NCBI RefSeq assembly: GCF_000379105.1
Contig: NZ_KB900609.1
Span: 2,864,774-2,928,773, forward strand
Direction: 5' to 3'
Length of the DNA: 64,000 nucleotides
Origin: Methylobacterium sp. WSM2598
GTDB taxonomy: Bacteria > Pseudomonadota > Alphaproteobacteria > Rhizobiales > Beijerinckiaceae
Within the stretch, counting starts at the first letter, position 1. Every line of letters begins with the position of its first letter. A program made the position numbers and the translations under genes. Below the pieces are notes generated by a model. The model saw only the letters and a list, made by a program, of their open reading frames with translations, was not told the DNA's origin and made no database searches. Below are positions 53,254 to 62,751 of the stretch, one piece after another.

Positions 53254-53296
53254 CGGGTGATCCGGGATCCGCTTCGATCAACCGGATGGCGTATGA
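53254..53296. repeat. Mosaic intergenic repeat, copy E (partial)
   Basis: CGGGTGATCCGGGATCCGCT followed by TCGATCAACCGG, the middle module of copies A and B alone. The rest of the 302-base gap (53176-53477) shows nothing else. Confidence 0.65.
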
Positions 53297-53477
53297 CGCG
53301 ATCTCCGCCCGACCGGGTCGGACTTGCGCCGGGCCTGAGCGCGATCCTGGCTCTCGGCGGTCTGTCCTGATTGGCGCCGGATGGGCGTCGGACGGCGATG
53401 CCGGACCGATCAGGCGAGAACCGTAGGGCGAGATCCGCCGCGAGCGACCGCCGGGGCCGGGCAGGTTCCGCCCCGCA

Positions 53478-54626
53478 TCAGCCCCGCGCGGCGGCCCGTC
53501 GCAGCCAGGCCCGCAGGGCGGCCGCCCGCGCGCGCCACGCCCCCGAGCGCCGCAGGGCGGCCGCCAGGGCGGCGACCGGCGGGCCGCCCGGCGCCGAGGC
53601 CGCGAAGCCGACGATCTCGCTGCGCCCCGGATAGAGGTCCGCCAGGACGCGGCTGTCCTGCGTCGCCGAATCGAGCCGGTCGGCCTCGGATCCCTCGTGC
53701 AGGGCGCGGACGATCTCCGCCTCCAGCAGGGCGCCGGGCGCGAAGGCGGCGTAGCGCTCGTCGTAGGCCGTCTTCAGGAGGAACACGGTCCGGCGGCAGG
53801 TCAGCGCCACGCTCGCGGCGATCGGCACGCCGTCGAGGCGCAGCAGGTCCGCCCGGGCGGTGACCGGCCCCTCCCCCGCCCCGAACAGATCGGCCGCCAA
53901 GGCGGCCGTGGCGGGGCGGCTCGCCAGCGCGGTGCCGACCCGGCCCTTCCAGCCGGCCCGCTCCAGGGCGAGGAAGGCCGCGCAGGCGGCGCCGAGGTCG
54001 CCCGCCGGCCCGACCGTCTCGACGCGCACGGCGCCGAGCGCGTCGAGGCGCCGCCGCCGCCGCCGCAGGTCCTTGACCCGGTTGCGGCTCGGCGCCGCGG
54101 CGAGGCAGGCGGCGTGGTCCGGGAAACGGTCGAGGACCGGCCGCGCGAAGCGCGAGACGGTCTCGACGCCCCAGCCGGCCTCCGCCATCGCGGCGAGGAG
54201 CCCGGCGCCGGCGGGCGTGCCCGCGGGCAGGAGCGGCCAGCGCCAGCTGTCCGAGACGCGCGCGAGGCCCGCCACCAGCGCCGCGAGGGCGGGCGCGAAA
54301 GCGGGGCCCTCGGCGACGAGGGGCGCCGTCGCCGTGATGAGCGGGGCGGTGAAGGGCGCGGCGCTCCTTCGCAGCATCGGGCGCGCGGGCCGGATCGGCA
54401 GCAGCGCCAGCAGCGCCGGCCCGTCCCGGACGACCACGCAGGCGAGGTCCGGCGGGGCGAGCCCGTGGGCGAGGTGGGCCGCGATCATGCGCCGGCCGTA
54501 ATCCGGCGAGGGCGCCGCCGCGCGCGCCACGAGGGCGTCCCAGGCGGCGGGGTCGAGGGAGGCGGCCGGGACGATCTCGGGCGCGAGCGAGGCGGAGGCG
54601 CCGCGCGGGGAGAACGGGGCGTTCAC
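53478..54626 (-). CDS. GNAT/FemAB-like acyltransferase (BioF2/CelD type)
   Basis: A 382-residue protein with two GNAT-like halves; the second shows AFLALERAGWKGRVGTALAS and RADLLRLDGVPIAASVALTC, blocks seen in CelD/BioF2-like acyltransferases of polysaccharide loci. Probably acylates an exopolysaccharide precursor in the cytosol. GTG 54626 overlaps the flippase stop by 4 bases. No ribosome site other than GAGG is clear. Confidence 0.75.
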   Translation of the reverse strand: MNAPFSPRGASASLAPEIVPAASLDPAAWDALVARAAAPSPDYGRRMIAAHLAHGLAPPDLACVVVRDGPALLALLPIRPARPMLRRSAAPFTAPLITATAPLVAEGPAFAPALAALVAGLARVSDSWRWPLLPAGTPAGAGLLAAMAEAGWGVETVSRFARPVLDRFPDHAACLAAAPSRNRVKDLRRRRRRLDALGAVRVETVGPAGDLGAACAAFLALERAGWKGRVGTALASRPATAALAADLFGAGEGPVTARADLLRLDGVPIAASVALTCRRTVFLLKTAYDERYAAFAPGALLEAEIVRALHEGSEADRLDSATQDSRVLADLYPGRSEIVGFAASAPGGPPVAALAAALRRSGAWRARAAALRAWLRRAAARG

Positions 54627-55960
54627 GGGGCGGCCTCGGGACGGGTGGGGCCGATGGCCGCCGTGGCGAGGCCGAGGCGCCGCCGCGCGGCCAGGGCCAG
54701 GAGGAGGCCGCGCAGCGCGACGATGAGGGCGGCGGCGAGCGCCGCCCCGAGCACCCCGAGGGGCGGCACCAGGGCCAGCATCAGGGCGACCGTGAGGACG
54801 AGGAGCGCGCCCGTGAGGGCCGCGCAGAGGCGCTCGGCCCCGAGCATGCTCAGCACGTCCTCCGCCGGGCCGAAGGCGGCCGCCAGGGCGTGCCCGGCGA
54901 CCAGGAGCGCGAGGAGCGGCAGCCCGGCCCGGAAATCGGCGCCGAACAGCCCGAGCAGCACGGGCGCCGCGGCCAGGATCGCGAGCCCCGTCGCCAGGAC
55001 GGCGAGGAACGTCAGGCGCGCCCAGTGCCGCACGAGGCGCGCGAGGCCGGCCCGGTCGCCCCGGGCCTGCGCCTCCGCGAAGCGCGGGGCCGCGACCGCG
55101 GAGGCCGCGTAGGCGACGAAGGCCACGACCTGCACGAGGCGGGTCGCCGCGAAGTAGAGCCCGACCGCCTCGGGGGGCAGCAGGAAGCCGAGCACCAGAA
55201 TGTCCGCGAAGTTGAAGCCCGAGCCGGCCAAGTCGACGAGGGCGAGCGGCAGCGCGGTGCGCATCCAGCCGCGCCACGGATAGGCGCCCGGGCCGGGCGG
55301 CAGCAGGCGCGCGAGGCGCCCCAGGAGCGCGGCCCCCTGCAGCGCCAGGGAGAGGGCGGTGGCGGCCAGCATGCAGGCGACCGCGGTCGCGGCGAGCGGG
55401 GGCGCCCCCGCGGCCACCGCGGCCAGCATCGCCGCCGCTAGCAGCGCCTGCCGCAGCAGGTAGGGCGGCGCGATGGCCAGCAGGGTCCAGGTCTGGCCCC
55501 GCGCGACGCCCTCGCAGAAATCCTGCAGGGCGACGAGCGGCAGGACCAGGGCGCCGAGCAGCAGCGGCCCGCGCAGGCCGGGCTCCACGAGGCCCGGCGC
55601 GAGGGCGAGGAGGGCGGCTCCGGTCCCGGCGAGCAGCGTCCCGGCGGCCAGGGAGAGCGCGGCCCCGAACACCAGGAAGCCCCGCCCCCGCGCCGCCGTC
55701 CCCGTCGCCCGGTATTCCGGCAGGAAGCGGGAGGCCGCCTGCGACAGGCCCCAGGTGGAGGCGTGGCCGAGGAGCGCCGTCCAGACCCAGACCGCCGCGA
55801 AGATCCCGTACTCGGCGGGCCCCATGGCCCGCGCCATCAGCACCTGGGCGAGGAGCGCGCAGCCCGCGGCGGCGACCCGCACGCCGAACACCGCGACGGC
55901 CATGCGCGCGAGGCCCGCCACGGAAGCCGACGCGTCGCTGAGAGAGGCCCCGGCCGCCAT
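54623..55960 (-). CDS. Wzx-like polysaccharide flippase (MOP family)
   Basis: A 445-residue inner-membrane protein with about 12 to 14 helices. MARAMGPAEYGIFAAVWVWTALLG is the typical start of the second helix pair; FADILVLGFLLPPEAVGLYFAATRLVQV (in part) is the centre helix set. It should move lipid-linked repeat units outward. ATG 55960 or GTG 55969. It is translationally coupled to the acyltransferase gene, suggesting that the acylated unit is the cargo (inference). Confidence 0.85.
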   Translation of the reverse strand: MAAGASLSDASASVAGLARMAVAVFGVRVAAAGCALLAQVLMARAMGPAEYGIFAAVWVWTALLGHASTWGLSQAASRFLPEYRATGTAARGRGFLVFGAALSLAAGTLLAGTGAALLALAPGLVEPGLRGPLLLGALVLPLVALQDFCEGVARGQTWTLLAIAPPYLLRQALLAAAMLAAVAAGAPPLAATAVACMLAATALSLALQGAALLGRLARLLPPGPGAYPWRGWMRTALPLALVDLAGSGFNFADILVLGFLLPPEAVGLYFAATRLVQVVAFVAYAASAVAAPRFAEAQARGDRAGLARLVRHWARLTFLAVLATGLAILAAAPVLLGLFGADFRAGLPLLALLVAGHALAAAFGPAEDVLSMLGAERLCAALTGALLVLTVALMLALVPPLGVLGAALAAALIVALRGLLLALAARRRLGLATAAIGPTRPEAAP

Positions 55961-56216
55961 GGGGAACACCTGGTGGGCGCGACTTGGCGATGCGCCGCCG
56001 CAATGGCGAGTTTAGGGGCCGGGGGATTGCGCGCGGGTTAAGCCGATCGGAGGGATTCGGCCAGGGCCGACCGCGCCTGTCGGCGCCGGCCCGGCCCACC
56101 GCGTCCGGGGCCGCCGGCGCCGACGGTCGGGCTGTCCTGCGCGGGGCAGGTCGGGGCGCGGGCGGCGGATCACGGGCTGCGCGGCAGCCTGGTCTGGCGG
56201 TCCTGACCGGGCCGCG

Positions 56217-56245
56217 CCCGCTCCGGATGCCGCGGCCGGAGCGGG
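56217..56245 (-). terminator. Stem-loop behind the NRPS gene
   Basis: CCCGCTCCGG / CCGGAGCGGG, perfect 10-bp stem, 9-base loop, 8 bases past the stop. It separates the NRPS from the flippase operon. Confidence 0.6.
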
Positions 56246-56253
56246 ACCCGCCC

Positions 56254-59200
56254 TCAGGCGGCCCGCGCCGCCTCGGCCGGCTCGGCCGGCGCGTGCACGA
56301 CGGGCACGGCCGGGGAGCCCTCCCACTCGCTGTCGGAGGGGATCGACTCGCCCTTCATGATCACGGTGAGCGGGCGCAGCCGGGCGAAGTCGCCGACCTC
56401 GGTGTCGTACAGCACCGTCGCGAAGGCGCCGACCGTCACCCCCCGCCCGAGCGCCACCCGCCCGACCTTCATCACCCGGTCCTCGTAGAGGTGGGTCTGG
56501 AGCGCCGACATCCGGTTGATCGCGGAATAATCCCCGATCGTCACGCAGTCGAACTCGGTGATGTCCGTGGCGAGCAGGCAGACGCCCTGGCCCGTGCGGG
56601 TGCCGAACAGGCGCAGCACCCAGGGCAGGAAGGGCGTGCCCATCAGGTGCTCCAGCAGCACCCGGCCGGCGAGGCCCCAGTACATCACCGCCACCGCCTC
56701 CGTGCGCATCGCCCACCACGACCACATCGGGTGCATGCCCGGCCGGTAGGCGCCCATCAGCAGCCACTTCACGGCGATCACCACCAGCGTCTGCACCACC
56801 GCGATCACCACGCTGGTGACCACGAAGCTCACCGCCAGCCCGAGCCAGTCCCCGGCCAGGATCGCCGGGTAGAACACGAAATCGATGGCGATGATCGCGC
56901 AGGTGATGAACAGCATCGGCGAGAAGGACGAGGTGAAGGCCTCGAACACCCCGCGCCCGATCCGCGGCCAGATCCCCGGCTCGAAGGTCTGGCGCTGGCC
57001 GAGATCGACCTTCTGGCGGGTCGGCAGCTTGATCGGCGGCGAGCCGAACCAGGTCTCGCCGGGGCCCATCCGCGCGTTGCCCGGCGGCTTCGACTTGATG
57101 CCGATGAGCACGTCGTCCGGGATCACGGTGCCGGGCGGCACCACCGCGTCGTTGCCGACGAAGACCCGCGACCCGGTGCTGACGGGCGCGAGGTGCATGT
57201 AGCCGTGGCGCACCTCCTCCTCGCCGTACACGACCTCGTCGGCGATGAAGTTGCGCGCGCCCACCTCGGCGAGGTCGTAGCGCCCCGCGAGGTTGGTGGA
57301 GATCTCGGCCCCGAGCCCCATCCCGGCCCCCATCAGCCGGTACCACGCCCGCATATAGACCGTGGCGAAGAGCGAGGAGAGCGTCTCCAGCATCACCTCG
57401 GCGGCGAGCGCCACCGCCCATTTGCGCAGGTACACGCCGCTGTCGACCGGGTAGCTGCCGGCCCGCAGGCGCGGCAGGACCAGCCAGCGGATCGCCGCGA
57501 TCAGGAACACCGTCGCGGCCGTCATCAGCATGGCGGTCGGCCAGGTCAGGAGCGGCAGGTAGAGGTGGTAGTCGACGTCGGTCAGGGTCGCGAGCGAGTC
57601 GCTGATCTGGTCGAAGATGTAGAAGGCCGGGAAGATCGGCAGCAGGCCGATGGCCGGGACGCCCGCGAGCAGCGCCGCGTAGGTCACGAAGAAGGCGGCG
57701 CGCCGGGGTCTCGACACGGGCGGCGGCTGCGGGATGGCCGAGAGGTCGACCGTGCCGACCTTGCGGCCGGGCGAACCGTCCCAGATCTCGGCGCGGCCCA
57801 CCACCGTGCCGGCCGGCACCGTCGTCAGGTCGCCGATCTCGCAGAAATCCTCCAGCCGGGCGCCGTGGCCGATGACGCAGGAGGTGCCGACCGCGACGTT
57901 CTCCCCGATCACGACCGGGCCGATCACCAGCTCGTCGCCGACGATCTCCGCGTTGGCGATGACGAGGCGCCCGCCCAGCGAGGCGCCGCGCCCGACGCTG
58001 AGCAGGTCCGCCGCCCCGACGTCGATGTCCGAGATGATCGCGTCCTCGCCGATCCGGGCGCCGAGCAGCCGCAGGTAGATGCGGATCATCGGCGAGCCCT
58101 GCAGCCACTTGACGTGGACCAGGGGCGTCAGGCGCTGGGTCAGCCACCAGCGGAAATAGTAGGTGCCCCAGAGCGGGTAGCGCCCGGGCCGGGTGCGGCC
58201 GAGCACCAGCCACTTGGCGGCGATCGCGGTGAGCGCCGTGACCGCGTTGAGCCCCATATAGACGAGGAGCAGCACCGCCATCTCCTCGAAGAAGCCGAGG
58301 TCGCCGCCCGTGATCAGCAGGTAGGTGACGAAGATGCCGAGCCACTGCGCGGTGGAGAGGGCGATGATGAAGGGCAGCACCGCCGCCTGGGCGAGGCCGC
58401 AGAGGAAGCGGCGCCGGAGGGGCGGCGGCGCGAAGGAGAGATCCCGCGTTGCGGCCTCGGTGCCGACCCCGCCGGTCCGCGCGATCAGGCTCTCGGCCAT
58501 CGCCCGCAGGGTGCGGTGCGCGTAGACGTCCTGGAGGGTGATCGAGGCCAGGACCGGCACCTCGCGCACGGCGCCGACGAAGCGCGCGGCGAGGAGCGAG
58601 TGGCCGCCGAGGTCGGAGAAGAAATCCGCCTCGAAGGGAATCGCGACGTTGCCGAAGGCGCGCTTGGCCGCGACGAGGAGCGCCGCCTCGGTCTCGTTCG
58701 CCGGCTCCTCCTGCTCGCCCGTGGAGGCCGGGGCGGTGAGGGGCGCGGCGCGCAGCGCCTTGCGGTCGACCTTGCCGGAGGCGGCCAGGATCGGCAGCGA
58801 GGCCGTCACCTCGAAATGGCCGGGCACCATGTAGGGCGGCATGGTCGCGGCGAGCGCCGCGCGCAGGCGCGGCGTCTCGATCTCCGCCCCGCGCTCCGGC
58901 ACCAGGAAGGCCACCAGCCGGTCCACCCCGTCGTCCTGGCGCAGCACGACGGCGGCCTGCCCGATCCCGGGCTGCGCCCGGATCCGCGCCTCGATCTCGC
59001 CGAGCTCCACCCGGAAGCCGCGGATCTTCACTTGGTCGTCGATGCGGCCGTGGAAGAGGATGCGCCCCTGCGGGTCGAGGGAGACGGCGTCGCCCGAGCG
59101 GTAGAGCACCGGGTCGGAGCCGTCGCCGCCGTAGGGGTTGGGGATGAACTTCTCCCGCGTCAGCTCCGGCCGGGCGAGGTAGCCCGCGGCGATCCCGGGG

Positions 59201-60318
59201 CCGCCGATCAGGAGCTCGCCCTGCACGCCCGGGCCGACCAGGGCGAGGTGCTCGTCCGCGATATAGGCGGTGTAGTTGGCGATCGGCCCGCCGATCGTGA
59301 CGGGGTCGCCCGGCCGGATCTCGGCCGCGGTGGCGACCACGGTCGCCTCGGTCGGCCCGTAGGTGTTGAACAGCCGCCGGGTCGGGGTGGCCCAGCGGGC
59401 GACCAGGGGCTCGGGCAGCGCCTCGCCGCCGAGCAGGATCAGCCGCAGGCTCGGCACGTCCTGCGTCATCAGGGCGAGCAGGGTCGGCACCGTGTCGAGC
59501 ACCGTGATCCCGTTCGCCGCGAGGAGGCCGGGCAGGGCCTCGGCGTCGCCCATCATGGCGGGGCTCGCCACGAACAGGGTCGCGCCGACGAGGTAGGGGA
59601 CCCAGATCTCCTCCATCGAGAGGTCGAAGGCGACCGAGGCGCCCTGGAACACCACGTCGTCCTCGGCGAGGCCGTAGAGGTCGTTGGCCGAGCGCAGGAA
59701 GTGGCAGATGTTGCGGTGGCTGATGACGATGCCCTTGGGCACGCCGGTCGAGCCCGAGGTGTAGATCAGGTAGGCCGGATGCTCCGGCGTCAGGCCCGCG
59801 GCGCGCAGGTCGGGGGCCGGGCCCGGCGCCTCGCCGGCGATCTCCGCCGGGGTGAGCGCCTGCGTGCCCGCGGGGGCCTGGCCCTTCAGGGACTCCGACA
59901 CGAGGATCGCCTTGGCGGCGGCGTCATCCAGGCAGACCGCGACGCGGTCGGCCGGCGCCTCGGCGTCGAAGGGCAGCCAGGCGGCGCCCGCCTTGGTGAT
60001 CCCGATCTGCGCCACCAGCAGCTCGGGCGAGCGCGCCATCCACAGGCCGACCACGTCGCCCGGGCCGATGCCGCGGGCGGAGAGCCCGCTCGCGATCGCG
60101 TCCGAGCGGGCATCGACCTCGGCGTAGGAGAGGCGCGTCTTCTGGGCGCTCGCCCCGTCGATGAGGGCCGGATGGGCGCCGCGGCGGCGCGCCGTGTCGC
60201 GGAACAGCTCGGCCAGCACCTCGTCGCGGAGAAGGTCAGGCCGCGCGGCGCCGCGCAGAACCGCCCGGTGAGCGGTCTCGGCGGAGGTCGAACGGGCGAT
60301 CCCGGCGGTCTGACTCAT
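56254..60318 (-). CDS. Pls/PosA-type single-module NRPS with membrane C-terminal domain
   Basis: A 1354-residue protein. Adenylation domain (about 30-530): YLIYTSGSTGVPKGIVISH near 190, FNTYGPTEATVVAT, YRSGDAVSLDPQGRILFHGR and DQVKIRGFRVELGEIEARI. Carrier domain near 560-600 with DLGGHSLLA (phosphopantetheine Ser). From about 640 on there are six or more membrane helices interleaved with hexapeptide-repeat beta-helix segments, the layout of poly-amino-acid synthetases that make epsilon-poly-lysine or related polymers by direct polymerisation. There is no thioesterase or condensation domain. ATG 60318 follows a GGAG. The amino acid used is unknown. Confidence 0.88.
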   Translation of the reverse strand: MSQTAGIARSTSAETAHRAVLRGAARPDLLRDEVLAELFRDTARRRGAHPALIDGASAQKTRLSYAEVDARSDAIASGLSARGIGPGDVVGLWMARSPELLVAQIGITKAGAAWLPFDAEAPADRVAVCLDDAAAKAILVSESLKGQAPAGTQALTPAEIAGEAPGPAPDLRAAGLTPEHPAYLIYTSGSTGVPKGIVISHRNICHFLRSANDLYGLAEDDVVFQGASVAFDLSMEEIWVPYLVGATLFVASPAMMGDAEALPGLLAANGITVLDTVPTLLALMTQDVPSLRLILLGGEALPEPLVARWATPTRRLFNTYGPTEATVVATAAEIRPGDPVTIGGPIANYTAYIADEHLALVGPGVQGELLIGGPGIAAGYLARPELTREKFIPNPYGGDGSDPVLYRSGDAVSLDPQGRILFHGRIDDQVKIRGFRVELGEIEARIRAQPGIGQAAVVLRQDDGVDRLVAFLVPERGAEIETPRLRAALAATMPPYMVPGHFEVTASLPILAASGKVDRKALRAAPLTAPASTGEQEEPANETEAALLVAAKRAFGNVAIPFEADFFSDLGGHSLLAARFVGAVREVPVLASITLQDVYAHRTLRAMAESLIARTGGVGTEAATRDLSFAPPPLRRRFLCGLAQAAVLPFIIALSTAQWLGIFVTYLLITGGDLGFFEEMAVLLLVYMGLNAVTALTAIAAKWLVLGRTRPGRYPLWGTYYFRWWLTQRLTPLVHVKWLQGSPMIRIYLRLLGARIGEDAIISDIDVGAADLLSVGRGASLGGRLVIANAEIVGDELVIGPVVIGENVAVGTSCVIGHGARLEDFCEIGDLTTVPAGTVVGRAEIWDGSPGRKVGTVDLSAIPQPPPVSRPRRAAFFVTYAALLAGVPAIGLLPIFPAFYIFDQISDSLATLTDVDYHLYLPLLTWPTAMLMTAATVFLIAAIRWLVLPRLRAGSYPVDSGVYLRKWAVALAAEVMLETLSSLFATVYMRAWYRLMGAGMGLGAEISTNLAGRYDLAEVGARNFIADEVVYGEEEVRHGYMHLAPVSTGSRVFVGNDAVVPPGTVIPDDVLIGIKSKPPGNARMGPGETWFGSPPIKLPTRQKVDLGQRQTFEPGIWPRIGRGVFEAFTSSFSPMLFITCAIIAIDFVFYPAILAGDWLGLAVSFVVTSVVIAVVQTLVVIAVKWLLMGAYRPGMHPMWSWWAMRTEAVAVMYWGLAGRVLLEHLMGTPFLPWVLRLFGTRTGQGVCLLATDITEFDCVTIGDYSAINRMSALQTHLYEDRVMKVGRVALGRGVTVGAFATVLYDTEVGDFARLRPLTVIMKGESIPSDSEWEGSPAVPVVHAPAEPAEAARAA

Positions 60319-60572
60319 GCTCTGCTCCACGGCCCCGGGCCGATGCGCGCCGCCCCGTCCGGGACGGCGTCCCGCGTGCTCACGGGCGGTCCGGCCTGCG
60401 AGGCAACGCGCGCGACCCGAATTCGTACGATTCTGGCGCGGTCGCGCAACGGCCCAGGATCATCCGGCCGGATGTCCCTCCGATGAACGGCCCCGGGCCG
60501 CGGTGGCTTACCCTCTCGGGCGCCGGGCCGTCCACCCGCCACGCCGCATTCGCGCGGCCCCGCCCCGTCATC

Positions 60573-60626
60573 CGGACCTGTCCGGTCCGGCGGACCTGTC
60601 CGGTCCGGCGGACCTCTCCGGTCCGG
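60573..60626. repeat. 18-bp tandem repeat, three copies
   Basis: CGGACCTGTCCGGTCCGG twice, then once with one change (CTC for CTG). Lies in the 319-base gap between the NRPS and the phosphatase gene; the rest of the gap has no gene but must hold the NRPS promoter. Confidence 0.85.
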
Positions 60627-60649
60627 GCCGCGTGCCGATCCGCCGCGCA

Positions 60650-61243
60650 TCAGATCCAGCGAGGGCCGGCCGCGTCGATGACCAGCACGCGGCCCTGCCA
60701 GATGTCGCGATGGGGCGCCTCGGCGGGCGAGGCGTGCCCGCCCGCGACCAGCACCGCCCGGGCGACGCCCCCGTGCGCCACCATCACGGTCGGCCCGTCG
60801 AGGCCGTCGAGGACCGGGCGCACCCGCGCGAGGAGCATCGCGTAGCTCTCCGCCCCCTCCCCCGGCGGGCGATGGCCCCAGCGGTCGTGGTTGCGCGCCG
60901 CGTAGCCGCGCGGGTCCGCGACGCGGATCTCCCGCAGGGTGCGGCCCTCCCAGGCCCCGAAGCCGAGTTCCTTCAGACGGGGATCGGTGGCGTAGGCCTC
61001 CGGGGCGAGCCCGAGCCGGCGGCGCAGGGTCTCCATGGTCTGGCGGGTGCGCGTGAGCGGGCTCGCCAGGTAGGCGGCCTCCGGCGCCCCCGCGCCGAGC
61101 AGGGCGGCGAGGCGCTCGCCCACCGCCTCGGCCTGGGCGAAGCCCCTCGGATTCAGGGGCGTGTCGCGCTGGCCCTGGAGGCGGCCCTCGGCATTCCAAT
61201 CGGTCTCGCCATGGCGCACAAAGTAGAGCGGGGGACGGCTCAT
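60650..61243 (-). CDS. Histidine phosphatase family protein
   Basis: A 197-residue phosphoglycerate-mutase-like phosphatase: YFVRHGETDWNAEGRLQGQRD with the catalytic His, SPLTRTRQTMET, LKELGFGAWEGRTL, and VMVAHGGVARAVLV with the second His. Cytosolic. Substrate undefined. MSRPPLYFVRHGE at 61243 is chosen over the longer frame to 61318. Divergent from the PPK2 gene. Confidence 0.92.
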   Translation of the reverse strand: MSRPPLYFVRHGETDWNAEGRLQGQRDTPLNPRGFAQAEAVGERLAALLGAGAPEAAYLASPLTRTRQTMETLRRRLGLAPEAYATDPRLKELGFGAWEGRTLREIRVADPRGYAARNHDRWGHRPPGEGAESYAMLLARVRPVLDGLDGPTVMVAHGGVARAVLVAGGHASPAEAPHRDIWQGRVLVIDAAGPRWI

Positions 61244-61326
61244 TCCCGGCCGCTCCCCGGCGCGGAACGCCGTCCGGACGGTTCCGTTAACGATCGCATC
61301 CCGCTCTCCCCGGTGCACGCTCCCCG

Positions 61327-62283
61327 ATGGCGAAGAACAAGCCCAACCGCAAGCCCGAGCCGGCGCCGGTGCCGCACGGGCCGCACCCGCACTCCTCCGC
61401 CTGGGCCGCCGCGGCGGCGGAATTCGAGGCGCGGAGCCCCGGCTCGATGGCGGCCTACGCGGCCGCCCGGCCGGTGCCCGGGCCCGGCCTCGCCGTGGTG
61501 CGGCCGGACGCGCCCTTCTCCCTCGCGGCCATCGACCCGAACGCGCCCAAGGACGCCGACAAAGAGGCCGCCGTGACCGCCCTCGCGGTCGAGCGGGCCC
61601 GGATCCAGGCCTTCCAGGAGCGCCTCTACGCCGAGCACCACCGCAGCCTGCTCGTCGTGCTGCAGGCGATCGACACCGGCGGCAAGGACGGCACCATCCG
61701 GCACGTCGTCGAAGGGGTGAACCCGCAGGGCTGCCAAGTCTGGTCCTTCAAGACGCCGAGCCGGGAGGAGCTCGATCACGACTTCCTCTGGCGCTACCAC
61801 CAGCACACGCCAGGCCGCGGCATGATCACGGTGTTCAACCGCAGCCACTACGAGGACGTGCTGATCGTGCGGGTCAAGAAGCTGGTGCCCGAGCCGGTCT
61901 GGTGCGAGCGCTACGGCCTCATCAACGATTTCGAGCGGCTCCTGACCCTGTCGGGCACCACGGTGCTCAAGTTCTTCCTGCACATCTCCCGCGACGAGCA
62001 GAAACGCCGGCTGGAGAGCCGGCTCAAGGACCCGCAGAAGCGCTGGAAGTTCGACCCCGCCGACCTCGTCGAGCGGGAGGCCTGGGACGATTACCAGGCC
62101 GCCTTCCAGGACGCGCTCACGCGCTGCGCCACCGACCACGCCCCCTGGTACGTGGTCCCGGCGAACCAGAAGTGGTTCCGCAACCTCATCGTGGCGCGCA
62201 CCATCGCGGACACGCTCGAAGCGATGAACCCGCAATATCCGAAGCCGCCCGAGGAACTCGACAGCATCACCGTGCCGGATTGA
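61327..62283 (+). CDS. ppk2: Polyphosphate kinase 2 family protein
   Basis: A 318-residue PPK2. The N-terminal 90 residues are a Pro/His/Ala-rich lead; the kinase domain has VVLQAIDTGGKDGTIRHV (Walker A), GCQVWSFKTPSREELDHDFLWR (in part), FNRSHYEDVLIVRV (Walker B region) and the lid RRLESRLKDPQKRWKF. It transfers phosphate between polyphosphate and nucleotides; AMP or ADP preference cannot be fixed. Start ATG 61327. Confidence 0.93.
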   Translation: MAKNKPNRKPEPAPVPHGPHPHSSAWAAAAAEFEARSPGSMAAYAAARPVPGPGLAVVRPDAPFSLAAIDPNAPKDADKEAAVTALAVERARIQAFQERLYAEHHRSLLVVLQAIDTGGKDGTIRHVVEGVNPQGCQVWSFKTPSREELDHDFLWRYHQHTPGRGMITVFNRSHYEDVLIVRVKKLVPEPVWCERYGLINDFERLLTLSGTTVLKFFLHISRDEQKRRLESRLKDPQKRWKFDPADLVEREAWDDYQAAFQDALTRCATDHAPWYVVPANQKWFRNLIVARTIADTLEAMNPQYPKPPEELDSITVPD

Positions 62284-62751
62284 GCCGACCTGTACGGAGA
62301 TCTTGCGGAGATCATCGAGGAGATCGGCCGGGTAATCCATTCTCGTTCGTGGCCGATGCGGACGAAACCACAACATCACGCCCCGACTTGAGGATTTCTC
62401 CGGAAAGGGAGCGGCTCTGCGGCGAGGCGGGAAGGTCTCGCGCACTAAACTTCTCCCGCGACGCGTTGCTTCGGCAGCTGTTGACACCGTCCGATACGGG
62501 CGTAACCTCGGTTCTCGCGGGCGCGGTGGCGAAACTCTCGTCGCGCAGCATCGATGATGGGCGGGCGCAAGGGCGGCGCCTCTGCGGCATGGATCGCTGC
62601 GGGGCTCTCCCCTGTTCGGGCCTGCGCGGGCGGCGCCTCGGCGGATGCCGGTCCGAGACCGAGAGCCCGCGGCGAAGGTCAGTCTCGAAAGGCCCTGAGG
62701 GGCGCGCGGCGGGCCGGACCCGGCCGCGCGGCCCGACGCGAGGGAGCGCCG
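62284..62751. other. Gap without a supported gene
   Basis: 468 bases between PPK2 and the patatin-like gene. A minus-strand open frame at 62312-62590 has no family likeness. No terminator hairpin with strong pairing was found. Confidence 0.4.

Noticed and set aside
55984..60486. A 1500-codon open frame on the plus strand opposite the NRPS gene
   Set aside because: It is an antisense shadow produced by very high GC; its translation is Arg/Gly/Asp-rich without domains, while the minus-strand frame has full NRPS motifs.
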